Assembly (NCBI GenBank): GCA_032718475.1
Contig: JAUCBJ010001705.1
Location: 1 to 42,076 of the forward strand
Reading direction: 5' to 3'
DNA length: 42,076 bases
Source: Nemertoderma westbladi
Lineage: Eukaryota; Xenacoelomorpha; Nemertodermatida; Nemertodermatidae
Below are positions 19,322 through 29,410 of the stretch, piece by piece. Each line of letters starts with the position of its first letter. Within the stretch, counting starts at the first letter, position 1. The notes beneath the pieces are model-generated. The model was given only the letters and a program-made list of their open reading frames with translations. It was not told the DNA's origin and made no database searches. Made by a program: the position numbers and the translations under genes.

Positions 19322-22300
19322 TCACGACCCAGAAAGAAGATTGATTTTTACTTGTTTTTTGAAATGCACCTTATTACTGCTATCGCGGATATCTCTCGAG
19401 AGGGAAATCCAGAGAAGAGGGCCCTGCATTGAAAGGGACTGATGCCGGACTTCCGTGTGCGTACTGGGTAAATGAAAAAGACCAGCGGAGGCAGAGCGAG
19501 TATTGTATGTGTGAACAGATGATGCTTTAGTGAATAAGTGAGAAAGAGGATGAGAAGGATTGTGGTAAATTTCATACATTAGTAAGAGGACCTGGTATTT
19601 ATACAGACGATCTAGTGGTAAAATGCGTAGCTGCTGATAAATAGAAAAAGATGAGGACTGATAGTGGCTGAAGGTAATACATCGGACAATTTTATTAAAT
19701 TTGGTTTTGAGGGGACGAGTAATAGATTTGAATGTATTTCCCCATACTATCAACCCGTAAAAAATATAGGGGTAGACTAACGCAGAGAATAGAGTTCGCA
19801 TTATAATTATATGAGCTGGGACAATATGGCGTAGTTTATAGAATAATCCTCCACTCTTGGATATTTTTTTCAAGATATGGCTGATGTGTTCCCTATATGA
19901 TAAATTGGAATCTATTAATATACCTAGATATTTAGATGTTGTTGTGGATCTAATTGTTTTGTTATTAATGATTATATGTGGTGGCGGTATTTCTGACTTT
20001 GATTTTGAGAATATTGTATATTCAGTCTTGTCTGTATTTAGAGTTAGTTTGTTTTCAGTTAGCCATTCGGATAACAGTTTGAGTTCAGAATTCATATAGT
20101 CGATTAGTGGAGAGATATTTCGATCGTTGCACATCAGTGAAGTGTCATCGGCAAATAAGGTTACTAATAGGGATGTGCAGTTTGGGAGGTCATTGATGTA
20201 CAGTAGAAATAAAATCGGCCCGAGGACCGAACCCTGCGGAATACCACAGATTATAGACCTAGAAGATGATAAAACATTATCTACTGAAACGAATTGTTGT
20301 CTATTACATAGATAACTAGAAATGAGTGCTAGAGGACTTCCGCGGATACCATATATTGGGAGCTTCTTTAATAGAATCGAATGGTCGAGGGTATCAAACG
20401 CCTTTTTTAGGTCTAGATACAGTACAGTCGCAAGTCGGTGGTCATCAAGGGCTTCCCTAAGGGACTCTACGATATTTATAATGGCAAAAGACGTTGTATA
20501 TTTTTTACGAAAACCAAACTGGTTAGGTGAAATAATTTTGAATTTTTCTAGATAGGATATCTGTTGCGTGTAAATGATGCTTTCAAATACTTTGTGAAAT
20601 ATCGGGAGTAAAGATATAGGTCGGTAATTAGTGGTAGCTAGAGGATCTCCACCTTTAAACACTGGAATTATTTTTGCAATTTTTAGAGACGTTGGAAAAT
20701 GTCCACGGCGAATACTTAGATTTATTAAATTAGCTAGATGTGTCGAGATTATTGGGGCAGCGATTTTCACCAAGTAAATAGGAAATTCGTCATTAGAAGA
20801 GGTATCGTCCTTCAATAGTAGTAGATTGTAATGGATTTCTACTGGGGTAGTCTCAGATAACAGAAATGAGTTTGCTTTGGAATGGCGGATATGCCGAGTT
20901 GGACAACGAGCAAATGAAGGCAGTGCAGAAGCTAATTTAGAACCGATAGTAGAGAAAAACTCGTTGAATTGGTTTGCAATATCTTTAGGGTTAGTGAGCG
21001 AGATCACGTTACCATTATTGTTAATGTTTAGGCGCTTGGGAATAGAATGTTTATTATTACGATGTAATAAAGAATTTATAGTTCCCCAGGTCTTTTTAAT
21101 ATTATTCGAATTTTTGGCAAACTCAGATTCATAGAAATTTTTTTCAGCTGCCCGCAACAAACTAGTTAGCTTGTTGCGGTACGACTTATAAGTATTATGG
21201 TTCACAGAAGTTGGGTTTGTCATGTATAAGCCGTATAATTTGTTTTTCTTATGAATTCCTAAAATTAGACCAGAAGTAAGCCACGGCTTTTTTGCAACAA
21301 ATTTTTTATGTAACTCTTTGCGAGGTAAATTATGTTTGCAAATATTTGTAAAATTTTCATAAAAATTATCAAATTTATTTTCATCTTGAACCGTACTTGA
21401 AGAGTATTCCCACGACTGAAATTCGAGGTCGTGGATAAATTTTTCCTTGCTAAATTGTTTATAGTCACACACGTACTTCTTTTCGGCAGGTCTAAAATAA
21501 GTGGAATAGTTGTCCAATACTATGAATGTTGGTAAATGGTCCGTGGAGCCCACTTCGCACAAAAAAACCCCAGGTGAGCATATGGCAGAATGAATATTAG
21601 AAATTACATGGTCCAACAGGGTCGCCGAGTGGGGTGTTATTCGGGTAGCTTGGGAAATCGTCTGCGTAAATCCATTTGAAGTTACGTTATTTAAATAATT
21701 TTGTACTTGTAGTTTATTGGGGCTCAAGACATCAACATTATAGTCACCCGTTAAAATTACATCATAATTATTACTAGCCAATTTAGCAAGGTGGTCATTG
21801 AAAGTGGATTGAAACTGGTCCAAATTAACACTCTGAGTACGGTATACACAGCCAATAATTAAAGGCTTATTAGGGTGATTGCGAGTAATTTCAACCCAGG
21901 TGTTTTCAGGGCCGGGAAAGTGTAGGTCCGGTCTAATGGTACCTTCAAGTTCATTACGTATGTATATGGCAGTACCGCCTCTGTCAAGCTTACCGTAAGT
22001 TCTATAATCACAAATGGGTTTCTTGTAACCTTCAATGCAAATGGCATCTAGATCATGATCTTTTGTCAAAAAAGTTTCAGAGAAAGTTAAAATGTCAAAC
22101 TTCGATGACAAAGATTGTAGAAAATCCGTGATAGCAGAAAAATTTGACGTAATACTCCTACAATTGAGATGAAACACGGAAAAGCCGTTATGACAGTCAT
22201 CAAATATCTGGCTAAATTTTGTTTCGTTAAAATATTCATCTGTAATAATATTTGAAACGAGATTTCCATCAGGGTTTATGGAATTAAACATATTATCAGT

Positions 22301-22387
22301 AGGGTCAGTATCCAGACTCATAAGATCTTCCATATCGCAGCCAAATATATCCTTATCATTATTGTCAACAGAATTAAAGGGAAACAA
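19322..22387 (-). CDS. LINE B ORF2: endonuclease and reverse transcriptase, intact
   Basis: A 1021-residue frame without a stop. The N-terminal ~65 residues are an acidic extension. The AP endonuclease follows with FHLNCRS, FSETFL (catalytic Glu), GDYNVD and STDHLP (catalytic Asp-His), then the RT with NYRPISLLPIFHK, LDLKKAFDTLDH, GIPQGSVLGPILF, the catalytic LFADDTS and KYLGILID. The C-terminal part, HTYNTRSASAGLF and GPLLWISLSRDIR, is typical of CR1-like elements. All catalytic residues I can check are present, so the protein could be active. The product nicks DNA and primes reverse transcription at the nick. It is antisense to LINE A. Confidence 0.9.
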   Translation of the reverse strand: MFPFNSVDNNDKDIFGCDMEDLMSLDTDPTDNMFNSINPDGNLVSNIITDEYFNETKFSQIFDDCHNGFSVFHLNCRSITSNFSAITDFLQSLSSKFDILTFSETFLTKDHDLDAICIEGYKKPICDYRTYGKLDRGGTAIYIRNELEGTIRPDLHFPGPENTWVEITRNHPNKPLIIGCVYRTQSVNLDQFQSTFNDHLAKLASNNYDVILTGDYNVDVLSPNKLQVQNYLNNVTSNGFTQTISQATRITPHSATLLDHVISNIHSAICSPGVFLCEVGSTDHLPTFIVLDNYSTYFRPAEKKYVCDYKQFSKEKFIHDLEFQSWEYSSSTVQDENKFDNFYENFTNICKHNLPRKELHKKFVAKKPWLTSGLILGIHKKNKLYGLYMTNPTSVNHNTYKSYRNKLTSLLRAAEKNFYESEFAKNSNNIKKTWGTINSLLHRNNKHSIPKRLNINNNGNVISLTNPKDIANQFNEFFSTIGSKLASALPSFARCPTRHIRHSKANSFLLSETTPVEIHYNLLLLKDDTSSNDEFPIYLVKIAAPIISTHLANLINLSIRRGHFPTSLKIAKIIPVFKGGDPLATTNYRPISLLPIFHKVFESIIYTQQISYLEKFKIISPNQFGFRKKYTTSFAIINIVESLREALDDHRLATVLYLDLKKAFDTLDHSILLKKLPIYGIRGSPLALISSYLCNRQQFVSVDNVLSSSRSIICGIPQGSVLGPILFLLYINDLPNCTSLLVTLFADDTSLMCNDRNISPLIDYMNSELKLLSEWLTENKLTLNTDKTEYTIFSKSKSEIPPPHIIINNKTIRSTTTSKYLGILIDSNLSYREHISHILKKISKSGGLFYKLRHIVPAHIIIMRTLFSALVYPYIFYGLIVWGNTFKSITRPLKTKFNKIVRCITFSHYQSSSFSIYQQLRILPLDRLYKYQVLLLMYEIYHNPSHPLSHLFTKASSVHTYNTRSASAGLFHLPSTHTEVRHQSLSMQGPLLWISLSRDIRDSSNKVHFKKQVKINLLSGS

Positions 22388-23196
22388 ATTTAAGTAGCAA
22401 AAATTACACCAATGATTCGCGTCTTTTTGGATCCCATTAGCAAAGTGTGTTGGATCCAGGAAGGAGCCACTTGTCTATGAAATTGGAATCTACATAGGCA
22501 ACAAAAAAAGGACTGTCAGTCCGTTCAAATTTAGTATAGCATAATCCACAACATACGTCAACATCGGGAGGTCTAAGCGACTGAAAAGCCAATGTGACTA
22601 CATACATGTAAAGTGACAGACAGCCAGGATGAAAAAAACAAGGTGATACTACTCTGTTCGAACGGGAGTCGAGTAGTAATTTATTTTTGTTTATTTAAGT
22701 TAATTTAAATTCTTTAAATATTAAGGTGGTGATTTTTGTATACGGAAGATAAATAAGTAATCCTTCCCAATCGAACAGAGGTGTAATGGCTATAAGTATA
22801 CCTCGAAATAATCGAGATAGTGAAGTGAAAGACGGTGAAGTACATAATGTTAATAGTGATAAATGTTAATTCATATTAACAAAGGAAAAATGAGAATGAT
22901 ATAACAACCGCTTCTTTACTTGTGCGGATTATTATTTAGAAATGTTAATTAGTTTCATATATAAATGAAATACCATAAAACCAATGGGTAAAATGTTTAA
23001 GGAAAACAAGTGGAATAAAGGAGTAATGAGTACCTCAACCACCCAGCTAAATAAAATTCTGGGACTAAAAAGTCTGCGCTTAGGTTACAATCTCAGTTTA
23101 CGCTGCCTACTGTATGTATAACTTCTGCCTGCTATGAGTCGGAGGTTGTTAATTATGTTATAATGTATGTTTATATGTATGAATGTATGTTTAAAC
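22388..23196 (-). other. LINE B inter-ORF spacer
   Basis: An 800-bp AT-rich interval between ORF1 and ORF2. This is long for such a spacer, so a nested insertion is possible, but I cannot define one. Confidence 0.45.
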
Positions 23197-23892
23197 TCAA
23201 CTAGTTGATGGAGACCGGTTCACTTCCGGACTTTCATGACTACTGGAAGGATTCCGGTTAGTCGAGTGAACTGTCGACGGGACTGAGGGCGACTTTAACG
23301 AGGATGGAGTGGAATCCGATTGCGTAATCCCTTTCACATCGGTGTCCGAGGTAATGGGGATTGGGTTCGATCCTTCAGCACAACGCACAAAAATATTCCC
23401 GTTGCGAGTGTAGAATGAATATATTTGTTTGTCGCGCCATAGATTTCGTACCATATTAAGTAAAGCGGCACGATGAGGGGTAAGATGCTCAGAGACACCT
23501 ATGGGGCGTTTAAGATTCTTTTTGTTTCCAAAAACACGTATCCTCGGGCTATGTCCAAAGAAGCGAACGATAAGTGAACGCGGTTTAGATCTAGATGCCC
23601 CAATGTGACGCTTGCCCAGGCGGTGAAAAAGGTCGACATATGTTAAGGACAACCCCAAAGGGGACAAGACCTGGGTAACGAGATAGTCCCATTCTTCCTC
23701 AGCAGTACTAGCCTCAGGAAGGTTATGGACAAGAATATTGTTGCGTCTCTGATATTGACTTAAATCGTCAAACGAGGCCTCTAGTGCAATATTCTTCTGT
23801 CGAATTCCGTGAATCTCTTTACGAATTTCAATGAACGTCGAATGGAGATTGGACAAAATGCCGTGATGGAGATTAAAGACAACCGACAGAGT
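23197..23892 (-). pseudogene. LINE B ORF1 protein, 5'-truncated
   Basis: The frame encodes a coiled-coil segment (HSTFIEIRKEIHGIRQKN, then FDDLSQYQRRNNILVHNLPE), an RRM-like region (LFHRLGKRHI, RSLIVRFFGH) and a C-terminal part with LTPHRAALLNMVRNLWRDKQ. This is the order found in L1/CR1-type ORF1 RNA chaperones. A Ser/Pro-rich tail follows. There is no ATG at the left end: the frame continues upstream of the TTG at 23856 to a stop at about 23893, so the N-terminus is lost through 5' truncation. Confidence 0.75.
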
Positions 23893-24321
23893 TCACATTG
23901 CAGCAGGTTTTTTTTTCAAAATATACACTGTGAAAAGTTTCTAAACGGTTAGAAAAAGTTTAGAAAATCTCAATTTTGTTTAGAAAACTAAATTAATTTA
24001 CCAAATGAATTGAGTGTGAAAAGTAGGCCATGCAATAGTGCTGTATTGCTTGTTTTCTACTTTATTTTTTCATACTGTAAAGTAAATCTTGCAATCTTAG
24101 GTCCCCCACCTATAATAATATTATCATTGAAATATTGAACTAATTAGGCCCCGACTTCTAAAACCGCTTTGTTAAACTAAAGCCGTTTTATTGAGAAGGA
24201 CAAATAATACTCCATATCATTGGTGATGGTCACAGTAGAAAGGGCCAACAAAGAAAAATATGATTTTGGGTTAAATGGGTTTAAATTTGCTTTGGTTTGC
24301 TTTGGTTCGATATCCTGGTTA

Positions 24322-24366
24322 ATGGAAAGGAGCAGGTGACATGTAATTCTGACCAAATCAATAAAC
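24322..24366 (+). repeat. Isolated satellite monomer
   Basis: TGGAAAGGAGCAGGTGACAT followed by GACCAAATCAATAAACGA matches the monomers of the array at 28700-29296. Confidence 0.75.
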
Positions 24367-24499
24367 GAGAGTTAATATTACATGTTACAATTTAATTTTT
24401 GCTGGGAATAAATATATTTATGGTAAGAAATATATTTTCTCTATAAATAAAACTACTGTAGGCAACAACACCTAAGGCTAATGCCGCAGGACCTAATTA

Positions 24500-24625
24500 A
24501 GTAACATAGTGACATAAAGGACCCCTTTGTAAATAAGCTACAGCTTTAGGGGTAATCCTACAGTGTATATGTTATGTTGGACAATACATATTATAATATT
24601 GTTCTTGTTTTTACATGATGTGTGA
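24500..24625 (+). mobile_element. LINE 3' UTR fragment (same family as 9840-11090)
   Basis: ACATAAAGGACCCCTTTGTAAATAAGCT, TTTAGGGGTAATCCTA and ATGTTATGTTGGACAATAC match the complement of 9880-9995. Only the 3' UTR is present. This copy lacks the TACCGGTA found in the other. Confidence 0.85.
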
Positions 24626-24669
24626 TAATAATTTCACAAACTAATTGAAACTATTAAACTAGTTAGTAA

Positions 24670-24776
24670 ACTGGTAATTCCGGTAAAATTCCGGCCGGAA
24701 TTGACCCCATTCCGGCCGGAACCGGACTCTGGCAAAAACCGCCGGAATTCCGGTCGGAACGGAATTCCGGGACATC
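24670..24776. repeat. Patch of CCGGAATT/AATTCCGG motifs
   Basis: About ten direct and inverted copies of TTCCGG or CCGGAA in 107 bp, including CCGGAATTCCGG-like palindromes. It is strongly self-complementary with no coding sense. Confidence 0.8.
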
Positions 24777-24797
24777 CCTATACATTACCATTCTTAC

Positions 24798-27126
24798 CTT
24801 CACTAGATCCAATATATGTAGGTCAGTTAAACCCTTACAAAAAGCATCTAACTGAGCTTTCCTAGACAATATTAGCTCCTGCCGTATAATTGAATCAATT
24901 ATGTCTTTCAAATTGGTTTTTGATAACCCTTCGTGAGGATCTAAATCACACTGTTCGACCAATACCGTAAGTTTATCTTGATCGTCGGAAATTGTCTCCA
25001 ACATCATTTCACAAGTTTCTGAGTCTAGGCTGTTCGCTTGAAACAACTATAATAAAATTGATTTTAAAATGATACAACTTTATGTATTAGGCCTACTTTA
25101 TGACTTACTATAATTGCATTCTAAAGATTCAGAAGGTGAATCGAATAGTGATGTGCTACCTACTGTATATCCTATAAATTTAACTCAATACGAAATACAG
25201 TAAGTAAATGAACAGAAATAAGAAAAGGTTTTACTTACCTCTTCGAGAATTTTTCTGCGACTCAAGCATGCCGCAGTTGCAGGGAAGTCATGCAGACTGC
25301 CCACAGGCAAATCCCAACAATCAGAAGATATACTTAAGTAATGGTACGCGCTCTCCGCCAAAGGAATAGCTGGGCCACCATGAAACATACTATATGATAC
25401 CACACATCCTGACAGTTCCATCAGTCGCGCACTAATTGTTTTCCTCGGTATGAATCCCGATCCAACTTCTTCAAAGCAAGCTAAATATTAAAATATTGGC
25501 TAGAGTTCCGTATGTCTCCCACAAGAGCCATGATATAGTTCTTTATAGCCCAGGGTATTTTAATAGAGGCAAGAATGGTAATCTAATAAAGTGCTGGATT
25601 CTCACTCCAGTTATAAAGCATTGTCACCCGCTGTATAAAGTTCTAAAAAAATTATTATATCTATGGAGTTACGAGATTGGGGGGGGTACTGGTCTGGACG
25701 TAAGTCCCATCTCGGCGAATTAATATTTCGTCTCAATGTTAAATTACCAATTTAGGGAAAGGAGCTGGTTACAGTGACACGTTATTTTAACCAAAACAAT
25801 AAGCTATAGTCAATAGAAAAGGTTAGTTTTATTTTTAGGAATAATCAGCTGTTATTTGCGTCCAATTTCTGAATAAAGTTCTCACATAAAGTACTGTAAA
25901 ATAAATTGTTTTTAGTAGCAAATAAAATATATTTTATAATTACCTTTAAGTGTTTGTTCTATGGCTTTCGATAGAAATTGCCTCGTCAAACCACCCACGT
26001 CAATTCAACTGTCAGCTTCATCGAGAACTTCCAGTTGATAAGCAACAAACGGCTTTTTATATGTTAAAGTAGGGTCTCCATGTGAAAATCTTTTAATCTC
26101 AGACATCAGCCGGTGCATCTCAGAACCGTGAACCACATTACCAATGTGGTGCTTTTGTAGATTACATAAATTAGACTGTAGTTGAAGAAGCAACACACCA
26201 CCATTCATTAACTGAGACATCCCGCTTTCCCAAGTAGGAGATGAGCCACTAGCGCCTGAAAATGATGAACCGCAACCTGTAAAAACTGTATCGCTAGTAT
26301 CATCAATAGAAATTGTTTCGGGAATTTCATCATCAACAGGTATTTCGATATCTTGAACTTCGGGTTCGGAGACTGTCGTTGATGTGTGAGTATCACACTC
26401 TTGCAATAAACGAATAATAACAGCCCCTTGATTAGGATACACTGCTTTGATTGCTTGGCCATCAACCAAGGACTGAGACAATGATATTGGAGCAACTCGT
26501 CGATTGGTACCTTTTATAAATTCATAGTCGATTAATATTCCATTTTAATAGCAAGTTCTTCAACAAGCATTTCTCTAATATTGTCGTGATTATCCGCCAC
26601 GTCAAATTTCAATAAACCATGCATTATTACATTGCGTTGATGGGTGCTGGTAGATCCTACTTTAAGAACAACCAGCGATTTGCACAAATTTCTACGCCCT
26701 CGCCCAGTAGGTCTACCGGAACTACTTTGTAATCGGCACCCAACTCGCTGAGGCTGGCTGGTACTCCGACGACCATGTCTACCAAAACTCCGTGGTGGTA
26801 CAGCTAAGGAAGGGTCAAAGACTGTTTGTAAGGGCTGAAGGGACGCTGCACTGTGTACGGAGCAAACGCTCGACTAATTTCATCTAGCGTTGTCTGACGC
26901 CTTGTAGGTGTATCCATTATTGTAGGAACAGCGGGTGGGGGATCTGACCTACCCGCAGTATTGGTACTTGTTGCGGAAATACCTGGAGGGACAGTGGTAG
27001 AGGTAGTGGAAGGCGTCTCATTGCCACTTCGTAAACCATCTTTATTAAGGCCGCAATTGTGGCAAAAGGGGCCACAGCCAGCCAATACTTCTGCCAGTCT
27101 GCCCCACAATATGTACAAAATACCAT
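24798..27126 (-). pseudogene. Zinc-ribbon/HECT E3-ligase-like transposon gene, broken and lacking its C-lobe
   Basis: Exon 1 (27126 to about 25944) starts MVFCTYCGA; after a frameshift comes CGPFCHNCG, together a Cys4 zinc ribbon. A Pro/Thr/Ser-rich region, FGRHGRRSTSQPQR, a conserved IREMLVEELAIKME segment, a second frameshift and ISLSQSLVDGQAIKAVYPNQG follow. A TGA at 26005-26007 sits just before IDVGGLTRQFLSKAIEQTLK, which fits the start of a HECT N-lobe. Exon 2 (25480-25239) contains FEEVGSGFIP and FHGGPAIPLAESAYHYL. Exon 3 (25046-24798) contains QCDLDPHEGLSKTNLKDII. All splice sites fit (AAAG/gtaat, tatttag/CTT, GAG/gtaagt, attatag/TTG, AAG/gtaaga) and phases match. The arrangement resembles G2E3-like HECT proteins. 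The catalytic Cys lobe is not found, so ligase activity is unlikely now. Confidence 0.78.
25747..25803 (+). repeat. Isolated satellite monomer in an intron
   Basis: ACCAATTTAGGGAAAGGAGC through TTTAACCAAAACAATAAGC matches the monomers of 28700-29296. It lies in intron 1 of the HECT-like gene. Confidence 0.75.
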
Positions 27127-27230
27127 ATTAAAGTGCAGTTATTTCAGTCTTCTAACTGCGTAAATCTAACAGAATCACTACTCACTAGTCTCCTATTACC
27201 CCTAATCCCACCTCTATTCTTATATGTACT

Positions 27231-28223
27231 GTATCATCTGCAATTTGTTGGCACCTCCGTATTAGGCTCTCAATTTCAAATATGAAATTTTCAGATGACA
27301 TACCTACTGGCTACTGCAGTACTCTGTAACTATACTGTTAACCGTACTGTCTGTACCGTGTACCCTACATATCAGAAATTCGATTTTGCTGATCGAATAC
27401 TGGAATACAACAATTGCTCAACAGCGCCCTCTCGTGATCTACTTACTAATTGCAGATATTGTCAACAACGCATTTGATTGGACAAAATACTGCAAAAACA
27501 TCGCTTACTTTAAACTATGTTTAAACGACACTGTAAAAACATCGCTTACTTTAAACTATGTTTAAACGACACTGTAAAAACATCGCTTACTTTAAACTAT
27601 ATTACTGCATAAACACATACTTCATTTTAAGCAATGTCGGAACAGAACTGCAATTAAATACCTTATTTAAAGCGATTTATTACAGTCAACTACATAAACA
27701 TAGCTTACTTTTAAGCGATGTTTTAACAGAACTTGTAAAAAATATCTTAATTTTAAGCGATTTATTAAAGTCAACTACATAAACATAGCTTACTTTTAAG
27801 CGATGTTTTAAGAGAACTTGTAAAAAATACCTTACTTTTAAGCGATTTATTAAAGTCAACTTCATAAAACATAGCTTACTTTTAAGCGATGTATAAATTC
27901 AAATGCAATAAAATACCATACTTTTAAGTGATTTTCAAGGCAATTGCAAAAATTTAGCTTACTTATAAGCGATTTTCAAGGCAAATACAAAAAACATAGC
28001 TTACTTTTAAGCGATGTTTTAAGAGAACTTGTAAAAAATACCTTACTTTTAAGCGATTTATTAAAGTCAACTTCATAAAACATAGCTTACTTTTAAGCGA
28101 TGTATAAATTCAAATGCAATAAAATACCATACTTTTAAGCGATGCTTATAAATATAAGCTAATGAAAAATGTAAGGTACACATTTGTAATTCTAAGGTAT
28201 TTTGGCTCAAATCAGACGCCATA
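27231..28223 (-). repeat. Right long terminal inverted repeat
   Basis: Inverted copy of 11614-12845. Read on the minus strand it contains the terminus, the 42-bp array (two 211-bp units against three on the left), the unique stretch, and an ATG at about 27301 opening MSSENF, then EIESLIRRCQQI, nearly identical to the integrase start. The duplicated frame ends at a stop about 40 codons on. Confidence 0.92.
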
Positions 28224-28229
28224 GGCTCA

Positions 28230-28448
28230 AACCTCCCCCGTTAGTGAGTGGGGAAGGATTTTTCTCCGTATCATCAACATATTTATAATTATTGAAGGCA
28301 GTGATTTTTAATGTTAAATTGCTTTTTTTTTTATTGGACTTTTTTTCTCCTCCTTTTTTTACGAATTGTGCATAATGACTTTTTGTTGTCCCTTTAATGA
28401 CTTTTGTTGTCCTTTTTATGTATGTATTTCTTCAAACTGTCAGACTGC
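28230..28448. other. Right flank of the transposon
   Basis: AT-rich with T runs. No gene is visible. Confidence 0.5.
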
Positions 28449-28690
28449 TGATTTCTGGACTGTCAGGCAGTTGATTTCGACATGCCTATGGCAAAACATT
28501 CAAAATTTGTTGATTTCTGGTCTGTCGGACAGTTGGTTTCACTAAGCCTGTGCCAAAACATTCAAAATTCCATGATTTATAGACTATGAGATAGATTTCC
28601 ATATGCGCCTGTGGTAAAAGACTCTAAATTTAATAGTTTGTGGTTGTTGTCGATAATCGATTACCACATGACGTAGCAAAACACTCATTT
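28449..28690 (+). repeat. Degenerate tandem repeat, ~65-75-bp unit
   Basis: TTGATTTCTGGACTGTC, GACAGTTG(A/G)TTTC and GCCAAAACATTCAAAATT recur three to four times with decreasing similarity. Confidence 0.7.
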
Positions 28691-28699
28691 TATAGCCAA

Positions 28700-29296
28700 A
28701 AACAATTACCAATTGATGGAAAGGAGCAGGTTAAGGCCGGATTTTCTAACCAAAACAATAAACAGTCACTTTACCAAATATAAAGGAAAGGAGCAGGTTA
28801 CAGAGGCTAGCCTTTCTAACCAAAACAATAAACTTTGCCAAATCAGGGAAAGGATCAGGTTACATAGGCGGGATTTTCTAACCAAAACAATAAACAATCA
28901 CTATATCAAATGAAGGAAAGGAGCAGATAACATAGATGGTCTTTTCTAACCAAAACAATAAACGATAACACATTACCAATTGAGAGAATGGAGCAAACAG
29001 AGGCGGGATTTCCTAACCAAAACAATAAACGATCACTTAACTAATTGAGGGAAAGGAGCAGGTCACAGAGGCGGGATTTTCTAACCAAAACAATAAACGA
29101 TCACTTAACTAATTGAGGGAAAAGGAGCATGTTACAGAGGCGGGATTTTCTAACCAAAACAATAAACGATTATTTAAGTAATTGAGGGAAAGGGGCAGTT
29201 TACAGAGGCGGGATTTTCTAACCAAAACAATAAACAGTCACTTTACAAAATGAAGGAAAGGAGCAGGTTACAAAGGCGGGCCTTTCTAACCAAAAA
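28700..29296 (+). repeat. Nine-copy satellite, ~58-72-bp unit
   Basis: Each unit has GGAAAGGAGCAGGTTACAG, GCGGGATTTT and CTAACCAAAACAATAAAC. Starts fall near 28719, 28791, 28849, 28914, 28984, 29048, 29114, 29186 and 29254. Single monomers occur at 24322, 25747 and 33214. Confidence 0.9.
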
Positions 29297-29410
29297 TTCT
29301 GCGCTTGAACAACGTTCTTATGCGCCTGACAGCCTGAGTCAAAAATTCTGTGCTCGAACAACGTTTTTCTGGGCCTGACTGCCTGAGTAAAAAATTATGC
29401 ACTTGAACAA
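29292..29410 (+). repeat. Short tandem repeat next to the satellite
   Basis: CAAAAATTCTG(C/T)GCT(T/C)GAACAACG and CCTGA(C/G)TGCCTGAGT recur two and a half times with a ~52-bp period. Confidence 0.75.

Larger units (their letters stand above)
19300..23905 (-). mobile_element. LINE B (CR1-like), intact ORF2, 5'-truncated
   Basis: Minus-strand element with a partial ORF1 (23197-about 23890), an ~800-bp spacer and an uninterrupted ORF2 (19322-22387). The 3' end follows the ORF2 stop almost directly and consists of TGATAATAATAACTATTATC, so the tail is a short AT-rich repeat rather than a long poly-A. The 5' edge lies close to 23905, where ORF1-frame reading is lost. No clear target duplication is visible. 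Confidence 0.82.
23906..24797. other. Transposon DNA downstream of the HECT-like exons
   Basis: Non-coding as far as I can read. It contains a satellite monomer (24322-24366), a LINE 3' UTR fragment (24500-24625) and a CCGGAATT-rich patch (24670-24775). The expected C-terminal HECT exons are not found. Confidence 0.5.
11614..28223. mobile_element. 16.6-kb DNA transposon with ~1-kb inverted repeats, integrase and HECT-like genes
   Basis: The termini TATGGCGTCTGATTTGAGCC (11614) and its complement (ending 28223) are flanked by a direct 6-bp duplication GGCTCA (11608-11613 and 28224-28229). Inverted arms run inward for about 1.23 kb (left) and 0.99 kb (right). Inside are a DDE integrase gene on the plus strand and a zinc-ribbon/HECT-like gene on the minus strand, converging. 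Two LINEs (about 4.2 and 4.6 kb) inserted later; without them the element would be about 7.8 kb. The 6-bp duplication, TAT...ATA ends and an rve-type integrase best fit the eukaryotic IS3EU superfamily as I remember it. Polintons also make 6-bp duplications, but none of their DNA polymerase, ATPase or capsid genes are present. Confidence 0.88.

Noticed and set aside
11696-28150. Repeat arrays as a CRISPR locus
   Set aside because: No unique spacers between identical repeats; the context is eukaryotic transposon ends and satellites.
11614-28223. Polinton/Maverick element
   Set aside because: Size, long inverted repeats and 6-bp duplication fit, but there is no protein-primed polymerase, packaging ATPase, protease or capsid gene, and most of the length comes from later LINEs.
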